Source: Buxus sempervirens | Lineage: Eukaryota > Streptophyta > Magnoliopsida > Buxales > Buxaceae | Assembly: GCA_947561395.2 (NCBI GenBank) | Contig: OX387182.1 | Span: 34,899,949 to 34,963,948 of the forward strand | Reading direction: 5' to 3' | Length of the DNA stretch: 64,000 nucleotides | Part shown: piece after piece, positions 1 to 12,578 of the stretch | Layout: every line of letters begins with the position of its first letter | How positions within the stretch are numbered: position 1 is the stretch's first letter | The notes under the pieces: model-generated | Told to the model about the DNA's origin: nothing | The model's input: the letters and a program-made list of their open reading frames with translations, nothing else | Database searches by the model: none | Position numbers and translations under genes: made by a program

Positions 1-433
1 TAACTGTTAAAGCTTAACCAAGAATATCAAGCTATCTGGCTTGCTAGACATGGGTTAGAAATTCACATCACAAAGAAGCTATCCCATCAGTAGGCTATCC
101 ATCACATCAAAGAAAAATCTGGGTTTTTGAGATCACCAAAACAGAGGTCAACAAAACATGTGACTTCAGCACATCACCCCCCAACTTGAATCTAACATTG
201 CCCTCAATGTTCAAAAGCAAAATGAAAATAAAGAGAAAGGGACAAAATACTCCCCGGATTTTTAGATGTTGAAATTGACTATAGGATGGACTTTGATTAC
301 TGTAAACAACCTCCAAGAACCTGAAAAATAAATAAAAAAAATGAGTATAAAGGAAAGCAGAATACAAAAATTAAAATGAAGAATACTTGGGTTGCCTCCC
401 AAGAAGCGCTTGGTTATAGTCATGAGCTTGACT
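1..433 (-). other. 3' noncoding part of the Athila-type element
   Basis: On the minus strand, positions 165-215 read as a sequence about a gene product-free 'gagggcaatgtta...caagttgggggg' type purine-rich block, a hallmark seen downstream of integrase in Athila-like elements, and 390-412 resembles the conserved 'cttcttgggaggcaaccc' block. No open frame here resembles a known protein. The segment continues directly at 3435 once the solo LTR at 434-3429 and one target duplication are removed. Confidence 0.6.
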
Positions 434-3429
434 TGTAAAACCCCGAATTTTCACCTAATAAATAAATAAATAATAAATAAAATAAAATATGAGTTAAGTC
501 CTAATTAAAATAAAAAGTGAAGATTTAGAGGATAATTAATCCAAATAAGTTCTAAGTTGAAAATAAAGAAAGAATTTTAATGAAATTAGCCTAAAAGAAT
601 AAAAAGGGTATTTTGGTAATTTCCAGAAAAGGGTAATTAGTAAATAGATCATCAAATAATAATTAGAATTAGAAAATAGAAGAAAACAAATTATTTTGAC
701 AAGTTAGAAATTAAAAGAAATTAATAAAAGCCTAAAAGTGGGAAAAAGGGTAATTAGGAGATTTCACGTTTTAATTTGGAGAAAATAAGGTTTTAAGTGA
801 TAGAAATGTTTAATTAAATATTTTGCACGAAAATAGGTTATTTTCATGAGTTTAGATAATAAGAAACTTAATTAGTATTGTTTAAGTAGAAAATAGAAGG
901 TGGAGAAAAAGTAGGAATTAAATTAGAAGGATTAGACATTAACTAGACCATGGTTGGGTTAGCCCAAATTAAATTAGCCAATTAGGGTTGGTTTAGGATT
1001 TCTAAAGCCTAGTATAAATAGGAGACTAAGGTTAGACAAGAGGAAATTTTCGTGGGTTTCTTATGGAGAGAGAAGAGGGAGAGAAAGGAAGGAGGTTTCT
1101 AATGGATGTGTCTGACCAGCCACCATCAAAACACGATCGGGAAAAATCCGTGCGGTGGATCGCCTTCAAATTTGGAGGCTTTGTTCTTCACTGATGGAAC
1201 TACATTGTGTACGGTGGAGATTTGAATTGGAAGAGTATAGCTTGGTACGGTTGGGAGCAACATTCGGGTCTAGAATTAGAAGGTGCAATAGAAGAAGGAT
1301 TTAGCGTATAAGGCAAGTAGTAACCCTTGGAAAACGTGAGGAACTGCATGATTTCGTTTTCTGTGATTTCATATGGATTGAATGGATTAGTCAAAATAGT
1401 ATTTACATGGAATCAAAATTGTTATATTTTAGTATTTGGTGTTCTTGAAGGATTTGTTGAAATAATGGAGAAAACTTGGTTTTACCATGAAATAAATTTT
1501 AGGATGGTATTTAATTTATAAGGATTAATCTAGAAGGCTCTAGGTATGTTTCAGAAAGTTTGTAGATTAATTTAGACCAAGAAAACATAAAGCAAAAGCA
1601 TGAAAATACGAAATTGGAAGATCTGGAAAATTCTGTTAAAAATTGCACGAGCGCCTAGGATCGCCCAGCCCTGTAGAGGTAGGCACTCTAAGTAAAATTT
1701 GTAGATTTTGGGGATTTTGTAATTTGAATAAATACCCAATAATTCTTATGATTAGTTAAGCATGTTAGCATCTTTATAAGGACCTAATTAAGCTATAAAA
1801 ATTATAAAATTAATTTGGAAAGAATAAGTAATAAATTGAAGGTTATAATGAAAGGATTGTTTATAAAAGAGTCAAAGGGTATGGATATTGCTAGAAATAA
1901 TACTACTAAAATTTATAGCTTATAAACATCTTTTAAACTTCATTCTAGGTCTGTAGAACATGCTGGAAAAATAAAATACAGAAAAAATTCAAATAGAAAC
2001 TAGCTTAGGTGCTAAGGTAGGAAATTGGATTCTAATAAAAGGGAGTAATAAAGAAAACTCTAAGTAAGATTGGATTTACTTTATTTTGAGCTTTAAATAG
2101 GAATATTGGCTACTAGAATTACATAAACTCAGATTTTACCGGATTTATGATACTTGAGTTTTATTTTGAATATAATTGGAAGAATTGCATAGGTTATTCT
2201 GAAAATGCCGATAATTGGATTTGTTATGATTGAATCATGGATTTCACATGGAATGGAATACTTTGGTATGGATTGGTATATGATATGATATTGTTCTCTT
2301 TAATTTTACGGTTGGGTGATACGGCTTCTGTGGTAGAGTTGATACTATCTTTTACGGCAGAGATGGGTAATCCTCTGTGTAGAGATGTGTAATCCTTTAC
2401 GGGTAAAAGTGTGTATGCCTCCTACATTAGCGTGTCCTCCCGTATGTGGTTTTATCGTGGTTTGTGTCAGTGGGCTTAGCTGTATATGGATCCATAGTTT
2501 GGCTGGTTAGCTAAGTGGTATTTAGTTTGGGTTGATTTACTCCTATATGCGAGCGCGCTTCCCTTTGCAAGTTAGTTTGCTCTGGGAGGGTCCTATGTCT
2601 GGAGGGACACCCCGGTGAGCCGCTGGTGATTCCCTGTACATGTGGATAAGCGACCACACTCCATGTATTGATTCTGGTGCTGCATGCTGGTGGTACGTCC
2701 AACTCTGCGGGGTTCGTGCGCAATAAGTCGGTGACTACGGCTCTTGCCTAAGCTGTGCTGCATGGGGCTTGAGTATCATTAAGTAGCACTGCCCCTAAGC
2801 CGCACGGTGGAACAGAATTTAGTCGAGTGTCATCTCAAATACTTATCATATTTGTGAGTCCTGCAATGGCACGTGTTTTATCGCTTTTGTCGACTTTACC
2901 TCGTTAACATCAAGAGACTGGTATTTATACATGATCATATGTTTCATCGCCTTATTTGTAATTGCCTTGAATAACTTGGATTTCTCGTCTTATCGTTGAT
3001 TAATCGAATACCTCATGACTATTTGCTTATATTGGACTGTTTCAAATTGCATGCACCTGCTACTTGCTGAGATGTAAATCTCACTCCGTTTTCCCCTATT
3101 TTTCAGGTTGCTTAGAGAGATCGCGAAGATGGGGTTTTAATTTGATGGGTAGAAATATAATTGGTATTAATGCCACATGTTGATTAGATAAACTTTATTG
3201 TAAACAGAATTGATATTATTGAAAAAAGAATTGTTGTTATTGGCCACCATAACTCTGATGTAATTAAATTGTAAATTTAATATTATATTGTGAATCTTGG
3301 TTTGTATCTGACCCCAGCTTCGTGGTAACACCTCGGGTTTGGTTGTTGAATCGGACTTGGGTTGTTACAGTAGCAAACCGGGTTCGGGTTGGGTGCCGGT
3401 TTGCACTGACCCGGGTTCGGGGCGTTACA
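434..3429 (+). mobile_element. Solo LTR, Tekay/Del-type chromovirus
   Basis: The sequence starts TGTAAAACCCCGAATTTT and ends GGGGCGTTACA, and is flanked by the perfect 5-bp duplication tgact (429-433 and 3430-3434). No internal region follows, so this is a solo LTR left by LTR-LTR recombination (inference). Length is 2,996 bp, typical of the long LTRs of this lineage. A TATA box lies at 1013-1020. An AAAT-rich tract follows the left end (458-490), a CG-rich word cluster lies at 1642-1690, and a conserved dyad block ending in a pyrimidine tract and cag lies at 3068-3108. It sits inside the 3' part of the Athila-type element. Confidence 0.85.
1013..1020 (+). promoter_or_regulatory. TATA box of the 434-3429 LTR
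   Basis: The octamer tataaata occurs in an otherwise AT-rich U3, followed within 60 bases by a gagagaga-rich leader. Comparable boxes occur at the matching position of the related LTRs, for example 40949-40957 on the opposite strand. Confidence 0.55.
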
Positions 3430-3434
3430 TGACT

Positions 3435-4640
3435 GAAAGCCATCTTTTATGTTGAAGGGTGGAGCAAATAGGAGGACTTGTAGTTCTTGAAATCCTCATC
3501 AACATAAGGCTTTAATCACTGACCATTGACCTTGAAGGTGCCTTTGGTGTCATGATGAATCTCTACAGCTCCATGGGGGTAGACATTTACTACAGTGAAA
3601 GGGCCAGACCAACGGGAACGAAGCTTTCTTGGAAAAAATCTCAATCTAGAGTTGTAGAGTAACACTTTCTGGCCAACTATGAATTCCTTCCATTGAATGT
3701 GCTTATCATGCCAAAGTTTTGTTCTTTCCTTGTAAATTCGGGCATTTGCATAAGAATCAAGCCGGAATTCATCCATCTCATTTAGTTGGAGAAGCCTCTT
3801 CTCTCCAGCTACCTCAAGATCAAAGTTCAGAGTTTTCATGGCCCAGCAAGCCTTGTGTTCTAATTCCACCGGGAGATGACAAGCTTTTCCATAGACAAGT
3901 CGGTATGGAGACATTCCAATTGGTGTTTTGAAAGCAGTCCGGTATGCCCACAGTGCATCATCAAGCTTCTTTGACCAATCCTTTCGGGATGAATTTACAG
4001 TCCTTTCCAAGATGCGCTTCAATTCCCGGTTTGAAACCTCAACTTGACCACTTGTTTGGGGATGATAAGGAGTGGCAACTCTATGTGTAACACCATATTT
4101 TCGTAAGAGTGCCTCAAAGTGCTGATTGAAAAAATGTTTTCTCCCATCACTAATGATTGCTCTTGGAGTGCCAAATCTGGTGAATATCTGCTTTCTACAA
4201 AAAATTCAACACAACTTTAGAATCATTTGTAGGGAGGGCCACTGCCTCTACCCATTTGGAAACATAATCAATAGCAACTAAAATGTATTGATTTGAGAAG
4301 ATGAAGGGAATGGTCCCATAAAATCAATGCCCCAAACATCAAATAATTCAACAACAAGATTATTGTTTAGAGGCATTTCATTTTTTCTGGAAATATTTCC
4401 ACTTCTTTGACATTGATCACATGCGGAAACAAAAGCAAAAGCATCTTTAAAGAGGGAGGGCCAATAAAAACCTGATTGTAGCACCTTAGCAACAGTTTTG
4501 TTTGGTCCAAAATGGCCTCCAACTTCGAGTGAATGACAATGCTTTAAAATACTCTCCATCTCTTCTTTAGGTACACATCTCCTAATGATTTGATCCTTGC
4601 AATGCTTGTAGAGGATCGTCCCAAAAATAGTGCTTGACCT
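3435..4640 (-). pseudogene. Integrase of the Athila-type element (pol 3' part)
   Basis: Integrase inserts the reverse-transcribed element into chromosomes. On the minus strand the zinc-binding HHCC region is visible (VGGHFG, then ACDQCQRSG near 4400-4490). The catalytic D-D-E residues can be placed: Asp in GIDFMGP near 4315-4330, Asp in IISDG near 4140-4160 and Glu in SGQVEVSN near 4035-4055. The C-terminal motif [21 protein letters not shown] is typical of Athila-like integrases. The frame is broken. Two offsetting shifts lie near 4300 and 4200, so the stretch between them reads in another frame. A stop follows FKVNGQ at about 3516, while recognisable coding similarity continues to about 3435. 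It is a remnant, sharing its 5' junction with the RNase H segment through another shift near 4640. Confidence 0.85.
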
Positions 4641-5072
4641 CCAAAAAGAATTTCTTCTTTCGTTGGTATGAAAACTCAAGATTGATCACCTTGCTTGCCA
4701 AGTAGTTCACATAATCTGCATACCAAGGTACTTGTTTTAGAGATAAAACAAACAGTTGTTCATCCGGGAATACCTCATTTATTGGGGAAGGTGGGGATGA
4801 ATCTTTAGCTGTGTGCTCAAGTCTAGAGAGATGGTCAGCTACTTGATTCTCAGTTCCCTTCTTGTCTTTGATATCCAAGTCAAATTCTTGTAGGAGTAAA
4901 ATCCATCGAAGTAACCTTGGTTTAGCTTCCTTTTTAGCTAACAAGTACTTAAGAGCAGAATGATCAGTGTACACAATTACTTTTGACCCAATTAAATATG
5001 ATCTGAATTTGTCAAAAGCAAATACCACAACTAGCAATTCCTTTTCTGTAGTAGCATAATTTAACTGGGCAC
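4630..5072 (-). pseudogene. RNase H and linker of the Athila-type element
   Basis: The minus-strand frame gives [19 protein letters not shown], then [40 protein letters not shown] and [10 protein letters not shown], the conserved core of the RNase H domain found after reverse transcriptase in Ty3/gypsy pol. RNase H degrades the RNA strand of the RNA-DNA hybrid during replication. The acidic residues of YTDHSAL and of VADHLSRL are present. The upstream part of the domain, and the whole C-terminal half of reverse transcriptase, are missing. The frame stops abruptly at 5072 where a Tat-type LTR begins. A frameshift near 4640 separates it from the integrase segment. Confidence 0.85.
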
Positions 5073-6206
5073 TGTGCGCACGCGATGAAAATGCGAGGGA
5101 ACGGGGGGTTTAGGAGTCGCCACTGCCTGATGGGGTGCAGGCAGACACCTGGATGTCCTAAGGATGTCTACTTTGGTCTGCGGCTTGAGATTCCAGCTAA
5201 GGTCTCGATTACGGTCCGGGGAAGTCCGTAGACACCCCGGTCCGCCCTGTCAGTTGACGAGTCCCATGGGTTTCCCTGGTTCGAGTCAATCTTGGTTTAA
5301 CTCACCATTATGTCCTAAACCAGCATGCTCACTTTATTATATCTGAATGGGACCTTCAAAGGTGTGGGTCCCTTTTATTTTAATTGATTTTATTTTTCTT
5401 TGTCCAGGTGATGTGGGTCTGATGTGGGCCCCGTTGGAAAGCCCATTGGATACCAAATAGGACTTAGGTCAAGCCCAATTCCCATTTGGGGTTATGTCGG
5501 ATAACCCCGCTTATTGGATTTGGTTATGTGGTTTGGAGATTAATGGAATGTACAAGATTGATGGGTTTACTGGGCATAACCGCTGAACAGGTGTGGTTCG
5601 GGGGCGAACCACTCTGTGTATGTGGTTTTGGCACAGAAAGCCCCAAAAGGCAATTTTTCATGGGGCTTTGGGTTATTGGGTCTCTTGTGATGTTTCAGCA
5701 ATGTATGGGCCCCTGTGTAGGCCCACGGTGGTGCAAGGAATGGGGGGGAAAACCCCATTTTGGCTTCTCTTTTGTGGTTTTCTGCAACAAAGAAAGAAGG
5801 GGGGAGGCATGGGAGGTTGCCTCCTCCCACTTAGGCCACATGCAGCAACCAAACAAGGGCCAATTAGTCCCTATTTTTGATCTCGCAGTCCGCACAAAAC
5901 ATCGAGCACAATAGTTAATAAAAATCAAACAAGACAGATACTCAAAACTTTCTTCATGCTATGACTCTCAAATATGTATACCCATGCTCATGCAACAGAA
6001 AAGACAGCTATGCCATTGAAGGGACCTAAAATGCACCTAGGGTGTAGAGTATGTGCTCGTACTCTCATGCAGAGGTCATGGAATCAAAACGATCAACAAC
6101 CTAACATGCTTCCCACGACCGTTAGCCAAAAGGTGTCACCATGAGAACATAGGGGGAAGATGAACATGCTGGAAAACCAAAAAAAAAAGAACCTCAAGGA
6201 GGGAAG

Positions 6207-8562
6207 TGTAACGCCCCGAACCCGGGTCAGTGCAAAACCGGCACCCAACCCGAACCCGGTTCGCTACTGTAACAACCCGAATTCAGTTCAATTACCAAAT
6301 CCGAGGTGTTACTGGCCCATATCAAATATACATCAAGAATATACCAGACTAAAGAAAAATAATCCATTCAATTAATTAACTATCAGAGTGCGGAACAAGT
6401 ATGTGTGGAAGTATAGTCTAAAATCCTCAAATCTAATAATATAGTTAACCATCAAAATGAATTATTAAGTCTGGTAAAATAAAAGGTCACTAATCTCTCA
6501 TCTCTCTAATACATCAAACCCAAATAAAATAGAATAATCTGATAAAGTAACTATCATCCATGACAATCCACAACCTCAGACAATATCCGGGTAAAAGTAA
6601 TCCTCCGGTGAATAATCGGCTATCTCTCCCTGGAAATCAATACTATGATCCCCCTCTCGCGTATCAGCTGAAAAATGAAATAAAAGTAGGGTGAGATACG
6701 AATATCCCAGTAGGTAACACATGCATGTTTAGACAGTTTATATAAGTAAAATAACAGTTCATGTACGAATAAGCAATATCGACTAAGCAGGCTCGTATAA
6801 TCATTCGTATTGATCATGAATACAAAACAGTATAGTTAAACAGTTCTAAATATGATTTTCAGCAAGTTCTATTATAAGAATCCAATATCAGAATCAATAC
6901 ATAATCCATACTTTGCTAGGATGCACTAAACAGTCATATCCGACCAATACCTCAATCACATGCCTCCAGCATGTATACAATAGTAATAACAAGTGTTTAT
7001 GCTTTTAGTGTCATTGTAGGACTCAAAAAGATAGATAAACCTTTTGAGATGACTCTCGACCAATCGTTATACCACCGTGCGGCTTAGAAGCAATGCTACT
7101 AATGATACTCAAGTCCCATGCAACGCAGCTTAGACAAGAGTGGTAATCACTGACTTATTGCACACGTACCCATCAGAGTTGGCATGTACCACCAGCATGT
7201 AGCACCAGAATCAATGCATGGAGATGGTCGCTTATCTACATGTACAGGGAATCACCAGCGGCTCACCGGGGTGTCCCTCCAGACATAGGACCTTCCCAAA
7301 CAAACCAACTTGTAAAGGAATCGTGCTCGCACAAGAGAGAAACTCAACCCAAATGACATATCCCTTAGCTATCTAGCCACAACTATGGATCCATAACTAG
7401 TTATGCCCACTAGACTCCAAAACTTCCCTAAAGTATAATAATTCTATAAGGGTTGGTGCCTAGCGACATATAAAGGTTAAATCTGTCAATTACTTCAATA
7501 TTCAGGTTTTCTAAGTTCTGAATTCTCTTTATGTAATTATTTGGTTTATAGTGTAATTTAGAGATGTTTTGGTAATTAAATAATAGTCAAGTTTTCCAAA
7601 AACTAGGTTTCTCAATTACGTTCAAAGTTTGGCAACTAATGTCCTAAATATCTCCCAAATTTATTTTTCTATAAAACAGGGAATTAGATTATTTATTTTG
7701 GTCTTAAAACATCTTAATTAATCATTAAAATTGACTAAAAATAGTTTGGAATTGAATCAAGTTCGAAATTACAAAATTCTGAAATTTCTGTACAGAGCGC
7801 CTAGGATCGCCCCGGCGGTCTAAGGTCAGCGGTAGTGCAAATTTGATCGCCGATGATAAGTCGTCTCGTGATCTCAAGCGGTCTCAAATTTTTAACTAGC
7901 GCCGAGGATCACCGAGCACAGTCAAGGTTGGCGGTCCCTCAAAATCGTTCAGAAACAATGTAAAAGTGTGATTTTTCATGTTCAACATCATTCTAACATA
8001 CATATAATATTGTTATCAAACTAAATACATGAATATAACATACAAAAACATGCTTTGGAGATTAAACGAAGGTAAATACAAAAACAAACCAAAACCGGTG
8101 TCACCTACTTTTTTTTACGATTGTTTCTTCTCCTCTTCTCTAAATAATGACTAGAACAGGATGAGACACTGCCTAGAAGAATGAAAACGAGCAACACCCT
8201 CTCCCTTTTCCTTCTTCTTCTTCTTCTCCTTCGGTCGCTCACGGCTTGTCTCTTGCGGCTGTCGAATACCAACGAGTATTCCAATAGTATACGATTAGGT
8301 TATTTTACTATTATTTATATTCTCTATTCCATGCATCTCACATGTAGAAGACTCCATACACATGCCCAATAATATCTCTTAAAATTAAAGTGTTAATCAT
8401 ACCTTGATATCTCATGATCGGACGGTCAGATCTGCGTCCAATTTTGGATCTCCACTATTTATATCATCCCCTACATTAATAAAATATTTCCATCAGTTAT
8501 AACTCTCCAGGATTTTATTTATTAATTTATTATATTATTTAAGGAAAATTCGGGGTTTTACA
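6207..8562 (-). mobile_element. Solo LTR, Tekay/Del-type chromovirus, minus orientation
   Basis: In plus coordinates it starts tgtaacgccccgaaccc and ends cggggttttaca, the exact complement of the ends of the LTR at 434. Flanking pentamers are ggaag (6202-6206) and agaag (8563-8567), a target duplication with one mismatch. Length is 2,356 bp. The conserved dyad gagatacgaatatc lies at 6692-6705, a CG-rich word cluster at 7795-7950 and a probable minus-strand TATA near 8452-8462. It is inserted into the Tat LTR of 5073-9482. Confidence 0.8.
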
Positions 8563-9193
8563 AGAAGAGTATCATGCAAACTACAAACAAGAGAAGGGAT
8601 AGTATGGGGGATTATGTGGGGGGTACATTAGATGATCAATCAAGAAGGAACATACTCCCTCCTAAAATAAAGCAAAAACATACACAATAGTAGCTGGAAA
8701 TACCATAAAAAAAAATATGGAGGAGTCCATCATCCTCCCGTTGGAGCACGCATCGAGTCTCTCCTACCTTTAGAGACTCTCATGACACGAAAATGAGAAC
8801 AGGAGTACATGCGAATCACTTTGAAATACTAATTTGTGCATGGAAGGAACAAAACTTACTAGACATCATGGAATACCTTCATTCTCACATATGTAGCACA
8901 AAATGTAATGGGGAACAATACCTTGGGGTTTTGAAACCCTTGTGTAGTGTGGAGATCCTCTTGAAGCAAGAGCAAAGGCTGGATCAACTCCCTCCTATCA
9001 CCAACAGCAAGCTCCTTCTCCTTTTCAAGTTCTTAGATGAGGGATAGATGAACGAGGGAGGGGTAGGATAGAGTTTGAATGGTGTTTGAGTAGCTAAGGA
9101 GGCAAAGGAGGGTGATCTCGTACCAGGAACAATGAGGAAGAAGCAGTGGAAATCAACAAAGAATGGCCAGCCCCTGTCTACTGTTCGGATTTT

Positions 9194-9202
9194 CTATTTA
9201 TA
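9194..9202 (-). promoter_or_regulatory. TATA box of the Tat LTR at 5073-9482
   Basis: ctatttata in plus orientation gives tataaatag on the minus strand. The cluster of aaccgcac/gtgcggtt inverted words begins about 15 bases upstream in minus-strand sense, matching the layout of other Tat LTRs in the window. Confidence 0.6.
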
Positions 9203-9216
9203 GAACACAGGGACAA

Positions 9217-9392
9217 AACCGCATACTCAGTGCGGTTTGGTCGTAAATAAACAGTAACCGCACATACGGTGCGGTTTGGTCGAAACCGCAGGGTATGTGC
9301 GGTTTTGGCCTTGTCTTTTCAGCAATGATTAGGGACAAACTAGTTAGGCGTAGTCTGGCACGCCATGCAACCGTACTGTAAGTGCGGTTACT
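9217..9392. repeat. Inverted-word cluster (AACCGCAC / GTGCGGTT) in Tat U3
   Basis: At least four pairings of aaccgc-type and gcggtt-type words are present: 9217-9240, 9249-9271, 9280-9307 and 9369-9392. Each pair is separated by about 5-9 bases and could form a hairpin or a dyad protein site. The cluster lies directly upstream of the TATA box on the minus strand. Confidence 0.8.
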
Positions 9393-9482
9393 TTTCGTGC
9401 GCCGCTTGCGCTGATTGGTTGGAGCGAGCGTTGCCGAAAAAAAATTTCTCTCGCCTTTTTTGGTTGAGTTGACTACTGAGGC

Positions 9483-12340
9483 TGTAAAATCCTGAATTTT
9501 AATAGCATTAAAATTTAGATTTTATGCTTTTAAAACTTATTTAATTAATGGAGAACTTTAGAGACAGAGAAAAGGAAATTAATTAGAGTTAATTTCAAAA
9601 TGTTAAATAGGATGAACTATTAAAATGGGAAAATTTGGTTATTGGACTTCCATGGATTTGGATTTTGGCGGTTTGGTGTTGGAACAAGTGAGGGTAGTCT
9701 CGGAATTTCCCAAGCCTAAATTATGAAGATTTTAAATTAAGTTAAACAGGCATCAAATATTGGTTTAAAGAAATTGATAATAGTGTGTTTGAAATTTATT
9801 ATAAATTGGAAAGTGCTAATGTAGGGTCTTGGTGGAGTGGCGAAAATTAAATAGTAGGTGGTTGCCTAGGTAGGATGTTGCGGTGGATGAGCACGCAACA
9901 AATCATGAAGTTGGGTGATTTTAGGGTATCGGAAACTTATAAATAGAAGGAGAGTTCTCCAAATCGCGAAAAACCCTAAAGCGAAGTTACAGAAGTGCTG
10001 CTCGGGGGTGTCTGGAGGTGGTCGGTGAAATAAGCGGCTGGGTTGCTGTGAAGAGCTCATCTAGATTAGCGGCAGATCAAGGGATCCACGGACAAATGGT
10101 AACTTGGAACTACTGCCGTTGGGGATCAGCGGAGACTTTAGAGTTGCTGAGCCAGGGGATTTGCAAATCATGTGAGTGGCACTGTTTTAAAACCTGGTTT
10201 GTGTTATTCGTAGTTTTTGATTCAAATGAATGCATATGGTTGTCGAATGAATTATTCACAAGGTTTCTGGGCGGAGATAGTCCGAAGGATTTTCTGTATA
10301 ACAAATTGGGGATAAATGAAAAGTGTGTTAGATTAATTTCAAAATAGGTTTGAATGTGTTCTAGGGGTATTAGGAGACTAGAGAAGTGGTTACAGACTGA
10401 AAAATTTCGGCCAAAGTTGAAGATTTGGATTTAACAGAGACTTAAAAAACACAGTGGGTATCCGCCCACTTGGCGCCCACTTCGGGAAGTAGGCGCATGG
10501 TAAAAACAGACCTGGGGCCGAGCTCGCACCCACTTGGCGCTCAGCTCGCGCCCACCTAAATATTCCGCGCCTTTCTCGCGCCTATCCCGCGCCCTTCTCG
10601 CGCCCACTTACCATCGAGTAAGTGCATACCCTGATTTTAGTTAATATACTATCCGCCCACCTCGCGCCTACCTCAGGAGATGAGCGCATAGTCCATTATT
10701 CTTACCAACTTACATAATTGAACAAACAAATGTGGTTTTTGATGTTAGGAGGTTTCAAGTACATAACAAATTACTTGTTTAGGATTTTAGTGACAGAATT
10801 TCTTAGGGGAATATTGAAATATAGATTCTGGAATTTCTTAAGAGCTTCCAAGGTAAATATAGGGCAAATTTTAGGTGATGTTCTGGATACCCAACACTGG
10901 GGCTTTTATTTTAGTTCTTTTAGATTACATACTGTACTTGATTGAGATTTTATTAAACCCTGTTTTCTTGATGACAAGTTTGAATTATGTTGCAAAGATT
11001 ATTTACTTGTCTACTTGTGAAAAATTATTGTTCTGGTTGGAACACTTGTGAGATGATGTTCTGGTTGGAACACTTGTGAAGAATTATTGTTCTGGTTGGA
11101 ACACTTATGAGATGATGTTCTAGTTGGAACACCTGTGAAGAATTACTGTTCTGGTTGGAACACTTGTATGAGTTGATGTTCTGGTTGGAACAACTTGTGA
11201 TTGTGTGTACCGAATGCGGAGTTTTCATTGGTTATTTATCGGTTTTGGTTTAGCTTGTCCTGGATCCAGAGTCTAAGCTTAGTAATGTGATGTATTTTGT
11301 TTTATTGGTGTAATGGCATGGCCATGGAGTGTTGCCACGACCAGTGTAGAGCAGCCAAAAACCCTGAGTAGGCCTGGTTGTTGATGCCGATACCCGGAGT
11401 AGGCCGGCATTGGATGACGATACCCTGTGTAGGCCGTCATTTCAAAGTGTCCGATACCCTGAGTAGGCCGGAACTGTGTACATGGAGGTGTGGATGTCGC
11501 TCTGGCATGTTGATTAACCAATCTAAGCAACTACATGACATTGACCAATGTTGGTATTTGATTTTGTTTGACGTGGTATGTTTTATTCGCTGGGTTGTTG
11601 GTATTTATGGTTCATGGAATATTGTTTACCGATTATTGGGTATTGTACCTCCCGCCAGTGTAGAGCAGCATCATGACCCTGAGTGGTATGGTGTTGTCAA
11701 TGCCGATACCCGGAGTAGGCCGGCATTGGATGACGCTATCATTTCAATATCCGAAACCCTAAGTAGGCCGGATATACATTGAGAGGCGTGGGCATTGGTT
11801 ATGATGTGACTTTTTTGTTGATACGGGTTGGGACCCGAGTTATACCTTTTGAGTGGTTGAGCTATGTTTCCTTCAATATGTTGCTACCTGGTTATATGTG
11901 ACTTTACGGCTATATGCATGATTGATATCGTCTTTACTGCGTGGTTTATACAATGGTTTTCCTCACGGATGTAAATTGGATCGTTGAAGTTTTGTCGGGT
12001 TATACGTGTTATCATCGTTGTATATGGTTTGTAATCGTGGCATGTTTTAGAACTGAACAAAATGTATTTGTGCATGCATGTGCTGCTCACTGGGATATTC
12101 GTATCTCACCCCGTTGCTTTCGTTTTGTTTTCAGATACTCTCGGAGAGCTCGATACTTGCGGGTAGTTACTTGGACATGTGAGTTTTATTTTAGTTTGGG
12201 AATATTTTAGCGCACTCTGTTATATTGCTATTGTTGTATTCATGTTTTTCCTTCACTCTGATATTGCGATCCTGTGTTTTAAATTAACCTCCGGGGATGA
12301 GTTACGGTGTTATTTCGTGACTCGGATCCGGGGCGTTACA
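9483..12340 (+). repeat. 5' LTR of the truncated Tekay-type element
   Basis: It starts tgtaaaatcctgaatttt and ends ggatccggggcgttaca. A TATA box (ttataaatag) is at 9938-9947. A CG-rich array built on gcgcccac-like words spans 10450-10690, a 32-34 base 'gttctggttggaacacttgtga' array spans 11028-11195, and 'gataccctgagtaggccgg' words recur at 11390-11775. The conserved dyad gatattcgtatctc is at 12093-12106. Length is 2,858 bp. Confidence 0.8.
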
Positions 12341-12342
12341 GA

Positions 12343-12353
12343 TGGTATCAGAG
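12343..12353 (+). other. Primer-binding site, initiator tRNA-Met type
   Basis: tggtatcagag starts two bases after the LTR terminus and matches the usual plant initiator-Met primer site. This identifies 9483-12340 as a 5' LTR rather than a solo LTR. Confidence 0.85.
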
Positions 12354-12578
12354 AATATCAGAGTTATAAAAGGAAACATGACATAGGAATAGGAAAACTC
12401 TAGGATGGCCTTGGGGGTTGTGTGCTCGTTAGATAGCATTCTTTAAATAGGAAACATAGGCTGAGAGTGTTATTTCTTTAGATCTAGCAATAATCAATAT
12501 GGTTAAAGGTAAGATACTTGATCTTCTATGTTTTATCTATAGGGTATGTTATGGTTTGTTAATTGTGATATAATGCAT

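Larger units (their letters stand above)
5073..9482 (-). mobile_element. Tat/Ogre-type LTR, minus orientation, split and truncated
   Basis: The left end, tgtgcgcacgcg at 5073, is the complement of the LTR 3' terminus (…gcgtgcgcaca) shared with the LTRs at 55704 and 62377. It is followed by the same conserved block around ggagtcgccac and cctgatggggtgcagg. The segment after the nested solo LTR (8563-9482) supplies a minus-strand TATA box at 9194-9202 and a cluster of inverted words at 9217-9392. The upstream end of this LTR is absent: at 9483 a truncated Tekay element starts. The left target site would be ggcac (5068-5072); its partner is not found. ORFs such as 5486-5914 lie inside this noncoding LTR and are not genes. 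Confidence 0.75.

Noticed and set aside
5486..5914. Overlapping ORFs of 77-142 codons on both strands
   Set aside because: They sit in the noncoding Tat LTR; composition is Trp/Gly/Pro/His-biased because of GGGCCC-rich DNA, and related LTRs at 55704 and 62377 do not keep the frames.
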